Positions 1-7,925 of a stretch of 33,476 nucleotides of DNA are shown here, one piece after another. Below the pieces are notes generated by a model. The model did not search any database. It was not told the origin of the DNA and saw nothing but the letters and a program-made list of their open reading frames with translations. Made by a program: the position numbers and the translations under genes. This stretch comes from Methanomassiliicoccaceae archaeon (GTDB lineage: Archaea > Thermoplasmatota > Thermoplasmata > Methanomassiliicoccales > Methanomethylophilaceae): NCBI GenBank assembly GCA_031285205.1, contig JAITWO010000021.1, positions 1-33,476 on the forward strand. Reading direction: 5' to 3'. How positions within the stretch are numbered: the stretch's first letter is position 1; each line of letters begins with the position of its first letter.

Positions 1-272
1 ATGGGCAAAGGGATCCCGTACACGGATGTGAGGGACATCATCGCGTTCATCATGTTCCCGATACCGGAGCTCTGTATGGACATGATCGGCCTCCCGCCTG
101 CCAGGTATGCGCCTGCGCAAATTCCTACGCCGTCCTCCTCTCTCGTCAGCCCGACGGTACGGAAATGTTCAGGCAGCACTTTTGTCAATGCTTTGTTCCT
201 GTCGCAGGGGAGGCTTGCGATCATGTCTATCTTTTGATCTTTCAGTATATTGACCACGGTCATCTCATTCAT
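1..272 (-). CDS. comD: Sulfopyruvate decarboxylase, alpha subunit (N-terminal 90 residues; runs off window)
   Basis: ComD with ComE forms the TPP-dependent decarboxylase that turns sulfopyruvate into sulfoacetaldehyde in coenzyme M synthesis. The visible part has the TPP-enzyme N-terminal pattern: an LPC motif near residues 21-23 and an EEDG stretch at 45-48 followed by a Gly/Ala-rich helix, where the glutamate would activate TPP. The ATG at 272 is chosen because a GGAGG lies 7 nt upstream; a second in-frame ATG is at 263. The gene overlaps the end of the cysteate synthase gene by 8 nt, and the two act in the same pathway, which supports the call. The 3' end lies outside the window, so it cannot be seen whether ComE is fused or separate. 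Confidence 0.85.
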   Translation of the reverse strand, partial: MNEMTVVNILKDQKIDMIASLPCDRNKALTKVLPEHFRTVGLTREEDGVGICAGAYLAGGRPIMSIQSSGIGNMMNAMMSLTSVYGIPLP

Positions 273-1509
273 GTACGATCCTCCTGAGCTCATCGTCCGT
301 TATGTTCCTGTCGACCTTAGCGGATGGTCTTAATTTTTTCATATCTCCTTTGGGGATAAGATTGCAGCCGCCGCCGGTCATGTTGAGAAGGATGGTGCGG
401 TTCCTGTCGATCTTACCTTCTTCGGCCGCTTTGATGAGTGATGCCAATGCAACAGAGGCCGCCGGATCAGGGACGGCATCTTCGAAACCCAGCCACAGCC
501 TCTCCGCTTCATTTGCCTCCGCGTTCGTCACCCCGTACATTTCTCCGCCGCAGGCCGCCATCGCATCATACATCCCTCCTTTTACAGAGTACGGCGGGTT
601 GCGGTTGGTCAGGACATCCGCATGAACGCTGGCTATGTCATTCTCAACATCTCCGAGGTCCTCATCACTGATATTCCGTCTCCCGCATGCCCATGCCTTC
701 ACCATGGGTGTGAACGGATGATTCTGTGACAGGTGCAGCTCCGGCAGCCGCGCCCCGAACCTTCCGTCCCCGATCAGTCTCATGGATGCCTCCCATGCCG
801 ATATGGCGCCGGTGCCGCTTCCGACGGCCTGGAAGTAAATGTCCGGAAGTTTTTTCATTGTTATTGCGGCTTCCAGCATCACTGTCCCCATGCCGTCCCG
901 TCTGGCAATGTTCCTGGCCCCTCCTTCGCTCATCAGGTTGGCGGCCGATGATGTCTTCTCGGCTATGGCTATCGAGTCCGCATAATCTCCTTTCACTGTT
1001 ATCAGTCTCGCATACCGTCTGTCCTCCGGGACCTATATCCTGTCTGCGGACCGCTCCGGAACAATTATCACCGAATTCATCCCGAGGTCATTCGATGTCT
1101 GCGCGAATGCCCTTCCGGTGTTGCCTGCGGAGGCAACCACGATCGTCCCCTTCCTCTTATCTCTGATCCTTACCATTGTCGGGAGGGACTCCATCTCCTT
1201 GAACGAGCATGATCTCACGAACGCCCCTCTCTCCGGATAGTAGCCGGTGAACGCGACCCACATATCTTTCAGACCGAGCTCTTTGTTCAGCCTCTCGTTC
1301 CTGAAAACGACCGGTGCGGCATTTGAATCAGCGGTCGATGATATCGGAAGCCAATCATAGAACTTGAAAACGCTTTTCGCTTTCTTGATATCAAGTGATC
1401 TTGTCGCATACTCCGGCCTCAGAAGGCCTGTGTGGTCCCCGCATCTCAGCCTGTATGGATCGTTAACGAAACGGCCGCATTGCAGACACCTTAGCCTGTA
1501 TGACCCCAT
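265..1509 (-). CDS. comS: Cysteate synthase with in-frame TAG codon at position 159
   Basis: PLP enzyme related to threonine synthase that makes cysteate from phosphoserine and sulfite for coenzyme M synthesis. The reading frame from ATG 1509 (TGATG overlap with the upstream gene) runs to TGA at 265, 414 residues if codon 159 (TAG, positions 1035-1033) is read as an amino acid. Both sides of the TAG are in the same frame, so this is not a frameshift. The first part has paired cysteines in a threonine-synthase-like N-terminus, the PLP lysine context SCSFKEME (K104) and ASAGNTGR (126-133, phosphate loop). The part after TAG has the Gly-rich NMTGGGCN segment near the C-terminus. Total length is about what I expect for the family. 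In a pyrrolysine-decoding methanogen the TAG is probably sense; a nonsense mutation or sequencing error is the alternative. Confidence 0.85.
1033..1035 (-). other. In-frame TAG (amber) codon inside comS, candidate pyrrolysine codon
   Basis: Residues before it read ERSADRI and after it VPEDRRYARL, continuing in frame through 255 further codons to a TGA. No other gene in the window uses TAG as a stop. One base change from TGG, CAG or AAG would produce it. Whether Pyl is inserted is inference; the tRNA-Pyl, PylS and PylBCD genes are not in this window. Confidence 0.6.
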
Positions 1510-2732
1510 CAGAAGCACCTGAGTCCCCATTTTCCTGTTTCGACCATCTTTTTCAGCTTTTCGCATGACGCCTCGGCACGGTTTCGGTCTGACTGCCTTA
1601 ACGTTATAGGAACCGCTCTGTCATCATACCGTATCCTGCCGAGGTCCGCTGAGAAGACTCTTTCCGGGCACACTGAGGCGCATGCGCCGCATGCCACGCA
1701 TCTTCCGGTGTCTATGTGCGCAGGTCTGAGTGCCTCCGTCGGGCAGCGCTCCTGCGCTTCGCATGACCCGCAACTGACACATCGGTGCGCTGTTACTGTG
1801 ATCGATCTTGACGTTCCCTCCCACACGTTACCGTATGATGCCGACGCCTTGGCGGTGCGTGTGCTTATCTCCGCCACCGGAAGATCGATCTCGCTGTCAA
1901 GCACCATGATCCTCCGCAATGACATTTCATCTGTTATCGGCAGCGCGGCCGCGAACGATGTGAGGCACTCCGGACCGTTCGATGTTATGAATCCGCCCAT
2001 CATATCCGGGTCCATTCCTTTCATATCCGCGGACGCTGATATGTTCGGCCGGGATACGGAGCTTCTTGTCCCGGGGCCGAGTATCACGCCCGGTCCTCCG
2101 TTGACCATGACCGGCGCCCCTTCCCTGAGATAAGATATATCGTTCTGCATCGGGTTGATCTCCCCGCATCCGCTAACGCTCACTTCCTTCAGCGGCCCCT
2201 TCATCCCGGTCACCGAGAATATGGTATTGTATATGCGTTCATCATGATTCAGAAATGCTGTATAGTTCCTGAATGCCCCTCTCGTTACGATCATCCTTGC
2301 CGTTGCGATGTCGTCAATGGTCATGTTCCTGGCGAACTTTTTATTCCCTGATGTCACATCGACCTTGATCATGCTCCCCGATACCATATCCCTGAAAAGG
2401 TGACCGCCTCCGTAACGGCCGTCCCTTTTCGATGTTCCGTATACCGCACAGTCAACAATCCCCAGATTCTCGTTCGGGCACGGCCCGGGTATCCCGGGCA
2501 CACCGTTCAGTTCTATTGAATCCGCTTTTGCGAATGCCCCGGGTTCCGCTATATCAAAAGATAATATGGCCATTGTCCCGGACATTATCCCGAATGTGCC
2601 GCATGTTACCACGTCCACATCATCAATGCTCGGGATCCTCCCGTTCCGGACCATGTCTTTTATCTCGGCGGCAGTGTACACCTTTGCCTTCTTCCCTTTT
2701 ATCAGGGAATCGATCGAATCGATTGTTTTCAT
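1509..2732 (-). CDS. Methanogenesis marker protein 16: DUF39/COG1900 domain plus two [4Fe-4S] ferredoxin motifs
   Basis: 407 residues. Residues 1-310 match the DUF39 (COG1900) family, known for sulfur transfer in homocysteine synthesis from aspartate semialdehyde. C44 in the CGTFGIMSGT context is the probable sulfur-carrying cysteine. Residues 315-360 carry two ferredoxin-like cysteine sets: C318/C321/C324/C330 and C345/C348/C351/C355. The first set has five residues before its last cysteine instead of the usual three. The fusion of DUF39 with a ferredoxin fits methanogenesis marker 16 rather than the DUF39-CBS homocysteine enzyme. It starts with ATG after a GAGGAAG ribosome binding site, 7 nt after the upstream Fe-S gene, and overlaps comS by one base. 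A role in sulfur insertion or in coenzyme M supply is an inference from the operon. Confidence 0.8.
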   Translation of the reverse strand: MKTIDSIDSLIKGKKAKVYTAAEIKDMVRNGRIPSIDDVDVVTCGTFGIMSGTMAILSFDIAEPGAFAKADSIELNGVPGIPGPCPNENLGIVDCAVYGTSKRDGRYGGGHLFRDMVSGSMIKVDVTSGNKKFARNMTIDDIATARMIVTRGAFRNYTAFLNHDERIYNTIFSVTGMKGPLKEVSVSGCGEINPMQNDISYLREGAPVMVNGGPGVILGPGTRSSVSRPNISASADMKGMDPDMMGGFITSNGPECLTSFAAALPITDEMSLRRIMVLDSEIDLPVAEISTRTAKASASYGNVWEGTSRSITVTAHRCVSCGSCEAQERCPTEALRPAHIDTGRCVACGACASVCPERVFSADLGRIRYDDRAVPITLRQSDRNRAEASCEKLKKMVETGKWGLRCF

Positions 2733-2739
2733 ATCTTCC

Positions 2740-3357
2740 TCATACGATGATTATATCTTCCAGTTTTATCTGCGTTCCGTAGTCCCTTTCTATTATCATC
2801 GATACCAATCCTGTGTGCGTGCGGTGCATCATGCATGACCCTGGCATGAAATAATATCTCTTTCCGAACTCCGGCCTTCTGTCGATCACGGATGCCATCC
2901 CCTCAAATCCCACCATGTGGTATTCCTTCACATCCTTGACCTCTTTTCCGCGTGCGTGTTCCGGCCCGACCACGTGCCCCATTATCACTCCGGTGATGTG
3001 GTCCGACGACATCACACGTATCACGTGCTGCACCGGACATCCCGCTCCGGCGGGACGGCCGATCACGACATCTCCTTTTTTTATGTCATACTTCTCAGTT
3101 ATATCGGGCCTGAACGGCAGTATGAACTTCCTTGCCGATGTTTCGCCGGGAAGGGGCAGCAGTACAAGATCATATTTCTGGCCGGTGATGTCCCTTCCCG
3201 TATAATTGACTGGACGCAGATTATTGATGATATTGACTGATGAATAGTACGGACATTCCGTGTATCTTGCCCTTCCCTCCTCTACCCGCATCACAAACTC
3301 GCCGCAACTTTTCAGGCCGCATGAACCGCAGTCCTTTCCCGGTGGTTTCCAAGACAC
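2740..3357 (-). CDS. Small Fe-S domain protein of the mmp16/comS operon
   Basis: 205 residues. The N-terminus has a four-cysteine set C10-x2-C13-x4-C18-x16-C35, the pattern of the FeS domain (PF04060) seen in corrinoid iron-sulfur proteins and reductive activators, so one [4Fe-4S] cluster is expected. The remaining 165 residues have no domain I can name; they are soluble-looking, with several conserved-looking glycines and histidines. The start is GTG at 3357, directly after the TGA of the GTPase gene, with AGAGGTGA just upstream. Position between a metallochaperone-like GTPase and marker 16 suggests a redox or metal-cluster role. Function unknown. Confidence 0.6.
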   Translation of the reverse strand: MSWKPPGKDCGSCGLKSCGEFVMRVEEGRARYTECPYYSSVNIINNLRPVNYTGRDITGQKYDLVLLPLPGETSARKFILPFRPDITEKYDIKKGDVVIGRPAGAGCPVQHVIRVMSSDHITGVIMGHVVGPEHARGKEVKDVKEYHMVGFEGMASVIDRRPEFGKRYYFMPGSCMMHRTHTGLVSMIIERDYGTQIKLEDIIIV

Positions 3358-4065
3358 TCATTCACCTCTGAATATGTTGCCGCTGTCCTCCAGCCTGCGT
3401 ATCACACCGAAGTGCTCCTGCCACCCTATGTCGCGCTTTCCGACGCATATTGTGCATACGCCTAACGGAGGCGTGCCTCTGAGCATCATCTTTGACACAT
3501 CCTCCACCGGCCCTGCGGAGTTCACCGCATTGAACAGATAACGCATCCCCGTCCCCTGGACGGCGTTCGTCTCCACTATGTCAATATCGGGTGCCGCTTT
3601 TCTGATATGTTCCCTGAACACCTCTTTCTCGGCCTGCGATATCAGGTCTGTCTTGGTGACTACTGCAATATCGGCAAGCGCTATCATGGGGGACATCTTC
3701 AGCGGCGTATGCATCCCCGACAGGACGGACAGTACACATATGCCGAATGAGTTCGTAACATACGGGGTGCACCTCAGACAAAGCCCTGCCGACTCATATA
3801 TCAAAATGTCTGCGCCTTCTTTTCCTGCCCATTCTATCGCATCCCGCAATATCATGATGCCCATGTGGTCCGGGCACAGATCTCCGGAATACACCTTCCT
3901 TGTGGGTATTCCGAACTCCGCAGCGATCTCCTCGTCCTCGAATGCCCTCATCACGTCCACTTTCAGATATGCCATCCTACTCTTAGGGGAAAGGTGCCTG
4001 ATCATCTGTTTGATCACTGTGGTCTTCCCTACGCTTGGCGGCCCGGCCACCACGATCAGCTTCAT
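3358..4065 (-). CDS. HypB/UreG-like P-loop GTPase (putative metal-centre maturation factor)
   Basis: 235 residues. It has Walker A GPPSVGKT at 8-15, a TKTD nucleotide-specificity motif at 137-140 and a NAVQGTG segment near 167. Two CxxC pairs, C96/C99 (CLRC, right after the switch-like ESAG) and C204/C207 (CTIC), could bind a metal. This is the layout of the SIMIBI/HypB-UreG class that drives metal insertion. The ATG overlaps the TGA of the ABC ATPase gene (TGATG), so translation is coupled. It is not a canonical HypB: no His-rich N-terminus and no hydrogenase genes nearby. A client in sulfur or cofactor chemistry encoded in the same operon is likely but unproven. Confidence 0.65.
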   Translation of the reverse strand: MKLIVVAGPPSVGKTTVIKQMIRHLSPKSRMAYLKVDVMRAFEDEEIAAEFGIPTRKVYSGDLCPDHMGIMILRDAIEWAGKEGADILIYESAGLCLRCTPYVTNSFGICVLSVLSGMHTPLKMSPMIALADIAVVTKTDLISQAEKEVFREHIRKAAPDIDIVETNAVQGTGMRYLFNAVNSAGPVEDVSKMMLRGTPPLGVCTICVGKRDIGWQEHFGVIRRLEDSGNIFRGE

Positions 4066-4844
4066 CAGAGGTCATCACCGCTTATCATATCTCCGACACG
4101 TATCTTCTCCCGTATCTTCGACAGCAGCCTGTCCATCTCAGAGATCTTTTTTAGCGCCCCCTCTTCCATCCCGTGCGGTGACATCACGGATCTCACCTCT
4201 CCGTTGCCCATGATAATACGACGATCTGACAGAAGCGAGATGTATGGATCATGCGTAACAAATATCACCGCTTTGTTCATCTTCCGGAGCTGTTTTATCA
4301 CCTCTTCTTTAAATATGCCTGCATTCTCGATCTCGTCGAGAAGCAGTATCGGTGCGTTGGATATCAGGATCGCGTCGGCGATCATCAGCGACCTCGTCTG
4401 CCCTCCGGACAGAGAGGTCATCCTTGATCCCGCTGTTATGTTCTCTCCCGTGAACTTGTTGGCAAGTTCGATCACCTTCTCCGAAAGACCGCTCTCATCG
4501 GAATTCCTTGCCGTTATATGCATCTCAATGAATTCCTTCACAAAAAGGTCCGCAAGGCATTTGGTGTTCTGTGTTATGAGCGCGATCGGTTTGTATGCCG
4601 GGTCACGTATGTACTCATCCGGAGGAACATCTCCGTTCACCAGGATCCTCCTCTTTGTTATTGTGTCCCCCTGCGCAAATACCTCTATATCATTTATCAG
4701 CGCGGTCTTGCCGGAACCTGTCGGCCCGACCACCGATATCGTATCTCCGGGGCGTATTGTGATTTCTTTGAAATTCTCCGCCTCACCGGCCTTGGTGGTC
4801 CCCGGGAGTATAGTTATCTCTCGGATCTCTCTAGTCCATGACAT
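4065..4844 (-). CDS. Stand-alone ABC-type ATPase, first gene of the CoM/marker-16 operon
   Basis: 259 residues from ATG 4844. Complete ABC nucleotide-binding domain: Walker A GPTGSGKT (40-47), Q-loop near residue 92, signature LSGGQ (145-149), Walker B LLLDE (167-171) and H-loop histidine at 198 (VTHD). There is no membrane protein partner in the operon, so it may be a soluble ATPase serving an enzyme, as AtwA does, rather than a transporter. The start at 4844 is preferred over ATG 4856 and over longer reading because a TATA box (4869-4874) sits about 26 nt upstream, implying a leaderless transcript. The following GTPase gene overlaps by one base. Confidence 0.75.
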   Translation of the reverse strand: MSWTREIREITILPGTTKAGEAENFKEITIRPGDTISVVGPTGSGKTALINDIEVFAQGDTITKRRILVNGDVPPDEYIRDPAYKPIALITQNTKCLADLFVKEFIEMHITARNSDESGLSEKVIELANKFTGENITAGSRMTSLSGGQTRSLMIADAILISNAPILLLDEIENAGIFKEEVIKQLRKMNKAVIFVTHDPYISLLSDRRIIMGNGEVRSVMSPHGMEEGALKKISEMDRLLSKIREKIRVGDMISGDDL

Positions 4845-4867
4845 AATTTTGGACATCTTAGAACATG

Positions 4868-4876
4868 AATATAACT
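4868..4876 (-). promoter_or_regulatory. TATA box of the CoM/marker-16 operon
   Basis: TTATAT on the minus strand at 4874-4869, centred about 26-28 nt before ATG 4844. This fits an archaeal promoter giving a leaderless message. Confidence 0.5.
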
Positions 4877-4920
4877 CTTTTTGGAGTTTTTTGTACAAAG
4901 AGGATAATAGAAAAAATGAG

Positions 4921-4931
4921 TATACAATTGT
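4921..4931. promoter_or_regulatory. Shared motif TATACAATTGT, upstream of the CoM operon
   Basis: The 11-mer recurs exactly at 22919-22929 before mcrB. Both copies are followed after four bases by ACATA, and both lie in the same orientation relative to the downstream gene. The core ACAATTGT is a palindrome. Here it lies about 50 nt upstream of the TATA box. A regulator binding site is inference. Confidence 0.35.
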
Positions 4932-5156
4932 AATCACATATACATTTAATTTCCAGCGGCCGGAAAATGCCGCGCGCCGCTCTTTCACCTTTTCGAGGGG
5001 GGCACTCAAACGGACCTTATATCTTATATGCCTCCGATCGGGTCCATATGCCCGATGGATGCCGGCGATGATCGGTGCATTAAATTACACGGAACATACG
5101 CGGGCATCGGAGGATGGGGTATTCATTCATTACGACCGCCGTCAAGGCAACAGAAT

Positions 5157-5164
5157 GATATATC
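5157..5164 (+). promoter_or_regulatory. TATA box of the RNase P RNA gene
   Basis: GATATATC about 22-25 nt before the predicted 5' end of the RNA at 5183, as expected for an archaeal promoter. Confidence 0.55.
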
Positions 5165-5182
5165 TGTAATTTTTAGGTGCAT

Positions 5183-5484
5183 TGCTAGGAGAGGGAGGGC
5201 GACTGACGGTGTGACGTGATCACGCTGAGGAAGGTCCCTCCTCCAACGGGCAAGATGGGCTGGGAGATCCAGCATGGCGAGAGCCATGGCAAGGACCCAG
5301 AAACGACACGGACCCGGTCAACAGGATGATCCGCAGACGGTGACATTCCCGGGGATTCGGTGAAACGGTGACTCCCCATCGGAGCAAGCCTATACAGCCG
5401 GTATGACGGCCCGAGGACCGGCGGGTAGGGCGCGAAGTTGAATGTCGCCTGAAACAGAAGGGGGCCTACTACCCTCACCTAGCA
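5183..5484 (+). ncRNA. rnpB: RNase P RNA
   Basis: The catalytic RNA of ribonuclease P, which cuts the 5' leader from pre-tRNAs. The 302-nt segment begins TGCTAGG (5183-5189) and ends CCTAGCA (5478-5484), a perfect P1 stem. Inside are the family's conserved blocks: GCTGAGGAAGGTCC near the start, CAGAAACGACAC in the middle, GGAGCAAGCCTATACAG near 5378 and GGGGCCTACTACCC next to the 3' end. A T-rich tract (5485-5490) follows and could end transcription. The ends are placed from the P1 pairing and could be off by a few bases. Confidence 0.93.
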
Positions 5485-5535
5485 TCTTTTCGGCTTCAGG
5501 GCAATTTTATCTACTTGCTTACCATAGCCGTCCCT

Positions 5536-6213
5536 GTGCCGACTGAGAGAAAATATTTGGCGATCGGTTTTGACATGGACAGCACCCTGCTTGAGACTGA
5601 CATAGATTACATCAGGTTAAGGAGGGTCGTCCATGACATATTCATCGAGGCCGGTATACCGGAGCGTGCGATCGCCAATAAAGACAGCCCGATCACTTTC
5701 ATGGGGCTTAATTATCTGAGGGATAACGGACGCTCCGATGACATTCCGAAGGTCCAGAAAAAGATACGCAGGATGACCGCTGACGTCGAGATAGAGAACG
5801 CTGCTGCCGCACGGCTGTATGAGGGCGGCCGTGATATGTTGAGACATCTCAGGGACAGGGGCTACAGGATCGGCGTGTTAACGAGAGGGAGCAGACGGTA
5901 TGCGACCGCTGCTCTGACCGCCGCAGGCGTCATCGACGAATTGGACGCCCTGGCGTGCAGGGACGACCACGATGAGCTGGATGCGAAGCCCTCTCCAGTC
6001 GCGATGCACCGCTTCGCATCCTCCCTTGGGGTCACGGCAAAGGACATATTGTATCTGGGCGATCATAATAATGATTATAAGTGCGCCAGGGACTCCGGCG
6101 CGGGATTCATCGGTGTGCTGACAAGATACACGAAGGAAGATTGGTTTGCCGTCGATGTCAACATAAAGACAATACGCACCGTCGCTGATCTCACGGGAAT
6201 AATTAAAAATTAA
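5536..6213 (+). CDS. HAD-superfamily hydrolase (phosphoglycolate-phosphatase-like)
   Basis: About 225 residues from GTG 5536. The four HAD motifs are present: DMDST (nucleophile and acid/base aspartates, residues 13 and 15), LTRG, a lysine in AKPSP and GDHNND. A helical cap lies between motifs I and II. The substrate cannot be read from the sequence. The start is uncertain: TTG 5515 gives seven more residues. A TATA-like TTTTATC at 5505-5511 lies about 25 nt before GTG 5536, and the window's other lead genes look leaderless, so 5536 is preferred. The gene converges on the GlcD-like gene and shares its terminator. Confidence 0.8.
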   Translation: MPTERKYLAIGFDMDSTLLETDIDYIRLRRVVHDIFIEAGIPERAIANKDSPITFMGLNYLRDNGRSDDIPKVQKKIRRMTADVEIENAAAARLYEGGRDMLRHLRDRGYRIGVLTRGSRRYATAALTAAGVIDELDALACRDDHDELDAKPSPVAMHRFASSLGVTAKDILYLGDHNNDYKCARDSGAGFIGVLTRYTKEDWFAVDVNIKTIRTVADLTGIIKN

Positions 6214-6247
6214 GGATACGGCATTGCTGCCGTTTATTGCCGTATCT
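6214..6247. terminator. Bidirectional terminator between the HAD and GlcD-like genes
   Basis: GATACGGCA (6215-6223) pairs perfectly with TGCCGTATC (6238-6246). It lies directly after the TAA of the plus-strand gene and overlaps the last codons of the minus-strand gene, and so can serve both. Confidence 0.55.
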
Positions 6248-7820
6248 TCCTTGTCTCGGCCTTGTGTTCCTCGATCGTGTCAAACTCGAATCTCTTTGCG
6301 CCGCCGTCGAAGCAGTTGTCCGCGGGCATCAGCCCTTTCGCGAACTGCAGCATCGTTGACGCGATCCCCATGAGCTTCTCGTTCAGCGTTATGCCGAACC
6401 TCGTCTTTCCGCAGACAAGATGTCCCGGATTCATTATGTCGTTCGGGTCTGCGTACGCTTTCAGGTCCCTTATGAACTCTGCCGATCCGACATCGCGTAT
6501 CTCATCGAGGTTGGCTGCAAAGAATATCCCCAATCCCAGCGACCTTCCGCCGTACTTCGCCGCCCTCACGCCCATGTTGTAGTTGTAAGCGAACCCGATC
6601 ATGCCGGTCGCCATCTCGGTGTTCATGAAGTAATAGGGCATGAACATCGCGGTGCTTCTGTCGGCTATCATCCCTATTATCCCGCCGGCATCCATCTTCA
6701 TCTTGTTGAACCCGTCGTAGCACTCGTCCACGAATTCCGCCCAGTTCTTGTTCGGGACCACCACTTCGGCAGGTATCGATCCTGTGCCCACCTTCCGTGA
6801 CCTGAATTCGTAGCATCTTTCGTCCCATTCGTGCTGCGCTATGTCCGCGCCCACCTTCCTGCCGCCGAACTTCGCAGCGATCGCGTCGATCACTTTTTCT
6901 TCAAGGGCTATGAACTCCGCATCCCCCTGCAACGTCACAAGGAACAGGTTCTTCACATCCGGTGCGTGTAGGCCCGCCTTCCTCTGTCTCTCGAAGTGTA
7001 TATGATCGGACCACGCGATATGCAACGGCTTCACGCTCGGATGCTTTACGATCTCGTTGATCGGCCCGCCCATGTCGCGCAGATTGTCAAAGTCATATGC
7101 CAACGGCTTTATCACGCCCATCGGGTGCAGTCTCATCGTCACCGTGGCGATAAGTCCCAGCGTCCCCTCGGCCCCCGCGAACAGCTGATTCAGGTTGTAC
7201 CCTGACATGTTGTTCGCTATCTTGTCATAACCGGTGCTGATCAGCGTACCGTCCGAAAGGACCACTTCCATATTGAGTACGTTATCTCTGGCGGACCCGT
7301 ACTTGTATCCTCCGGGGCCGATACCGCCTGTGGACACCCATCCGCCGACGGTCGCTGCCGGGAAGCTTGATGGGTACGATCCTATCAGCAGCCCTTTTTT
7401 AGCGCACTCATCATAAACTTTCTTCCATGTGCATCCCGCCCCTACCTTGACGGACATGTTCACCTCATCGATCTCGTAGATCTTATTCATCGCGCTTGAG
7501 AAATCGACGACTATGCCTCCCGCGGTCGGCACGCAACCGCCGAGGCCCCATGTCGATGCGCCTCTCGGGGTCACCGCGACGCCCGTCTTGTACGCTATCT
7601 TCACTACCTTTGCAACATCCTCCGCCGATACCGGCCTTACGACCACATCCGGTATGTTGTCGAAGGCGAATCCCGCTTCCTTCGGGAGCGGTGCCAAATC
7701 GTGGCTGTAAAGTATCCTTTCCATCTCGCTTGTGCTGACGTTCTTCTCTCCGATCGCATCCACGAGCTTCTGGATTATCTCTGGAGTGACCTCACGTGAT
7801 AAGTTGTCCGATTTCTTCAT
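6234..7820 (-). CDS. FAD-linked oxidoreductase, GlcD / D-lactate dehydrogenase type
   Basis: 528 residues. The PCMH-type FAD domain spans about residues 55-235, with PRGASTWGLGG (85-95), the AATVGGWVSTGG segment (155-166) and a later LFAGAEGTLG loop. The C-terminal half is the FAD-linked oxidase domain and ends with the family's DPNDIMNPG segment. These enzymes oxidise 2-hydroxy acids such as D-lactate or glycolate, and pass electrons to Fe-S partners; no HdrD/GlcF-like partner is encoded here. AGGA precedes ATG 7820. It follows the Mcr-activation block in the same direction after a 105-nt gap. The substrate and any link to heterodisulfide or corrinoid redox chemistry are unknown. Confidence 0.8.
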   Translation of the reverse strand: MKKSDNLSREVTPEIIQKLVDAIGEKNVSTSEMERILYSHDLAPLPKEAGFAFDNIPDVVVRPVSAEDVAKVVKIAYKTGVAVTPRGASTWGLGGCVPTAGGIVVDFSSAMNKIYEIDEVNMSVKVGAGCTWKKVYDECAKKGLLIGSYPSSFPAATVGGWVSTGGIGPGGYKYGSARDNVLNMEVVLSDGTLISTGYDKIANNMSGYNLNQLFAGAEGTLGLIATVTMRLHPMGVIKPLAYDFDNLRDMGGPINEIVKHPSVKPLHIAWSDHIHFERQRKAGLHAPDVKNLFLVTLQGDAEFIALEEKVIDAIAAKFGGRKVGADIAQHEWDERCYEFRSRKVGTGSIPAEVVVPNKNWAEFVDECYDGFNKMKMDAGGIIGMIADRSTAMFMPYYFMNTEMATGMIGFAYNYNMGVRAAKYGGRSLGLGIFFAANLDEIRDVGSAEFIRDLKAYADPNDIMNPGHLVCGKTRFGITLNEKLMGIASTMLQFAKGLMPADNCFDGGAKRFEFDTIEEHKAETRKIRQ

Positions 7821-7910
7821 TTTCCTGTGCCCCCACTTCTAAAAGCGTGACCTTGCCGATGTTCCCTCAAATAGGTTATCCATTATTAATGTTTTTGATA
7901 AAGATGCGTG

Positions 7911-7925
7911 CGCGAGGTATTCGCG
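7911..7925 (-). terminator. Possible terminator after the Mcr-activation operon
   Basis: CGCGA/TCGCG 5-bp hairpin directly after the TAA at 7926, followed on the minus strand by an A/T-rich stretch. It is short and therefore weakly supported. Confidence 0.3.

Larger units (their letters stand above)
4845..5182. other. Intergenic region with a long-range inverted repeat
   Basis: This 338-nt gap between the divergent CoM operon and rnpB has no credible gene. CCTCCGAT at 5031-5038 pairs perfectly with ATCGGAGG at 5106-5113 and encloses smaller pairings, including CGGG/CCCG around 5039-5054. TATA-like TTATAT elements occur at 5017-5029. The only open frame (ATG 5028) runs into the RNase P RNA and has no family features. 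The segment could be a small structured RNA or a fortuitous repeat. Confidence 0.3.

Noticed and set aside
1-237. Plus-strand open frame of 78 residues at the window start
   Set aside because: It lies antisense to comD, whose reading frame has clear TPP-enzyme motifs and a ribosome binding site.
997-1035. Frameshift or gene boundary splitting cysteate synthase into two genes
   Set aside because: The two parts are in the same frame with only a TAG between them and no start context for the second part; the GTG at 996 has no sensible family start.
3865-5169. Plus-strand open frame of 434 residues
   Set aside because: It runs antisense through the GTPase and the ABC ATPase into the noncoding region; its composition is that of a shadow and it has no motif.
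5028-5219. Small open frame of 63 residues before rnpB
   Set aside because: It runs into the RNase P RNA, and no ribosome binding site or family feature is seen.
5185-5478. Minus-strand open frame of 97 residues
   Set aside because: It lies entirely within and antisense to the RNase P RNA.
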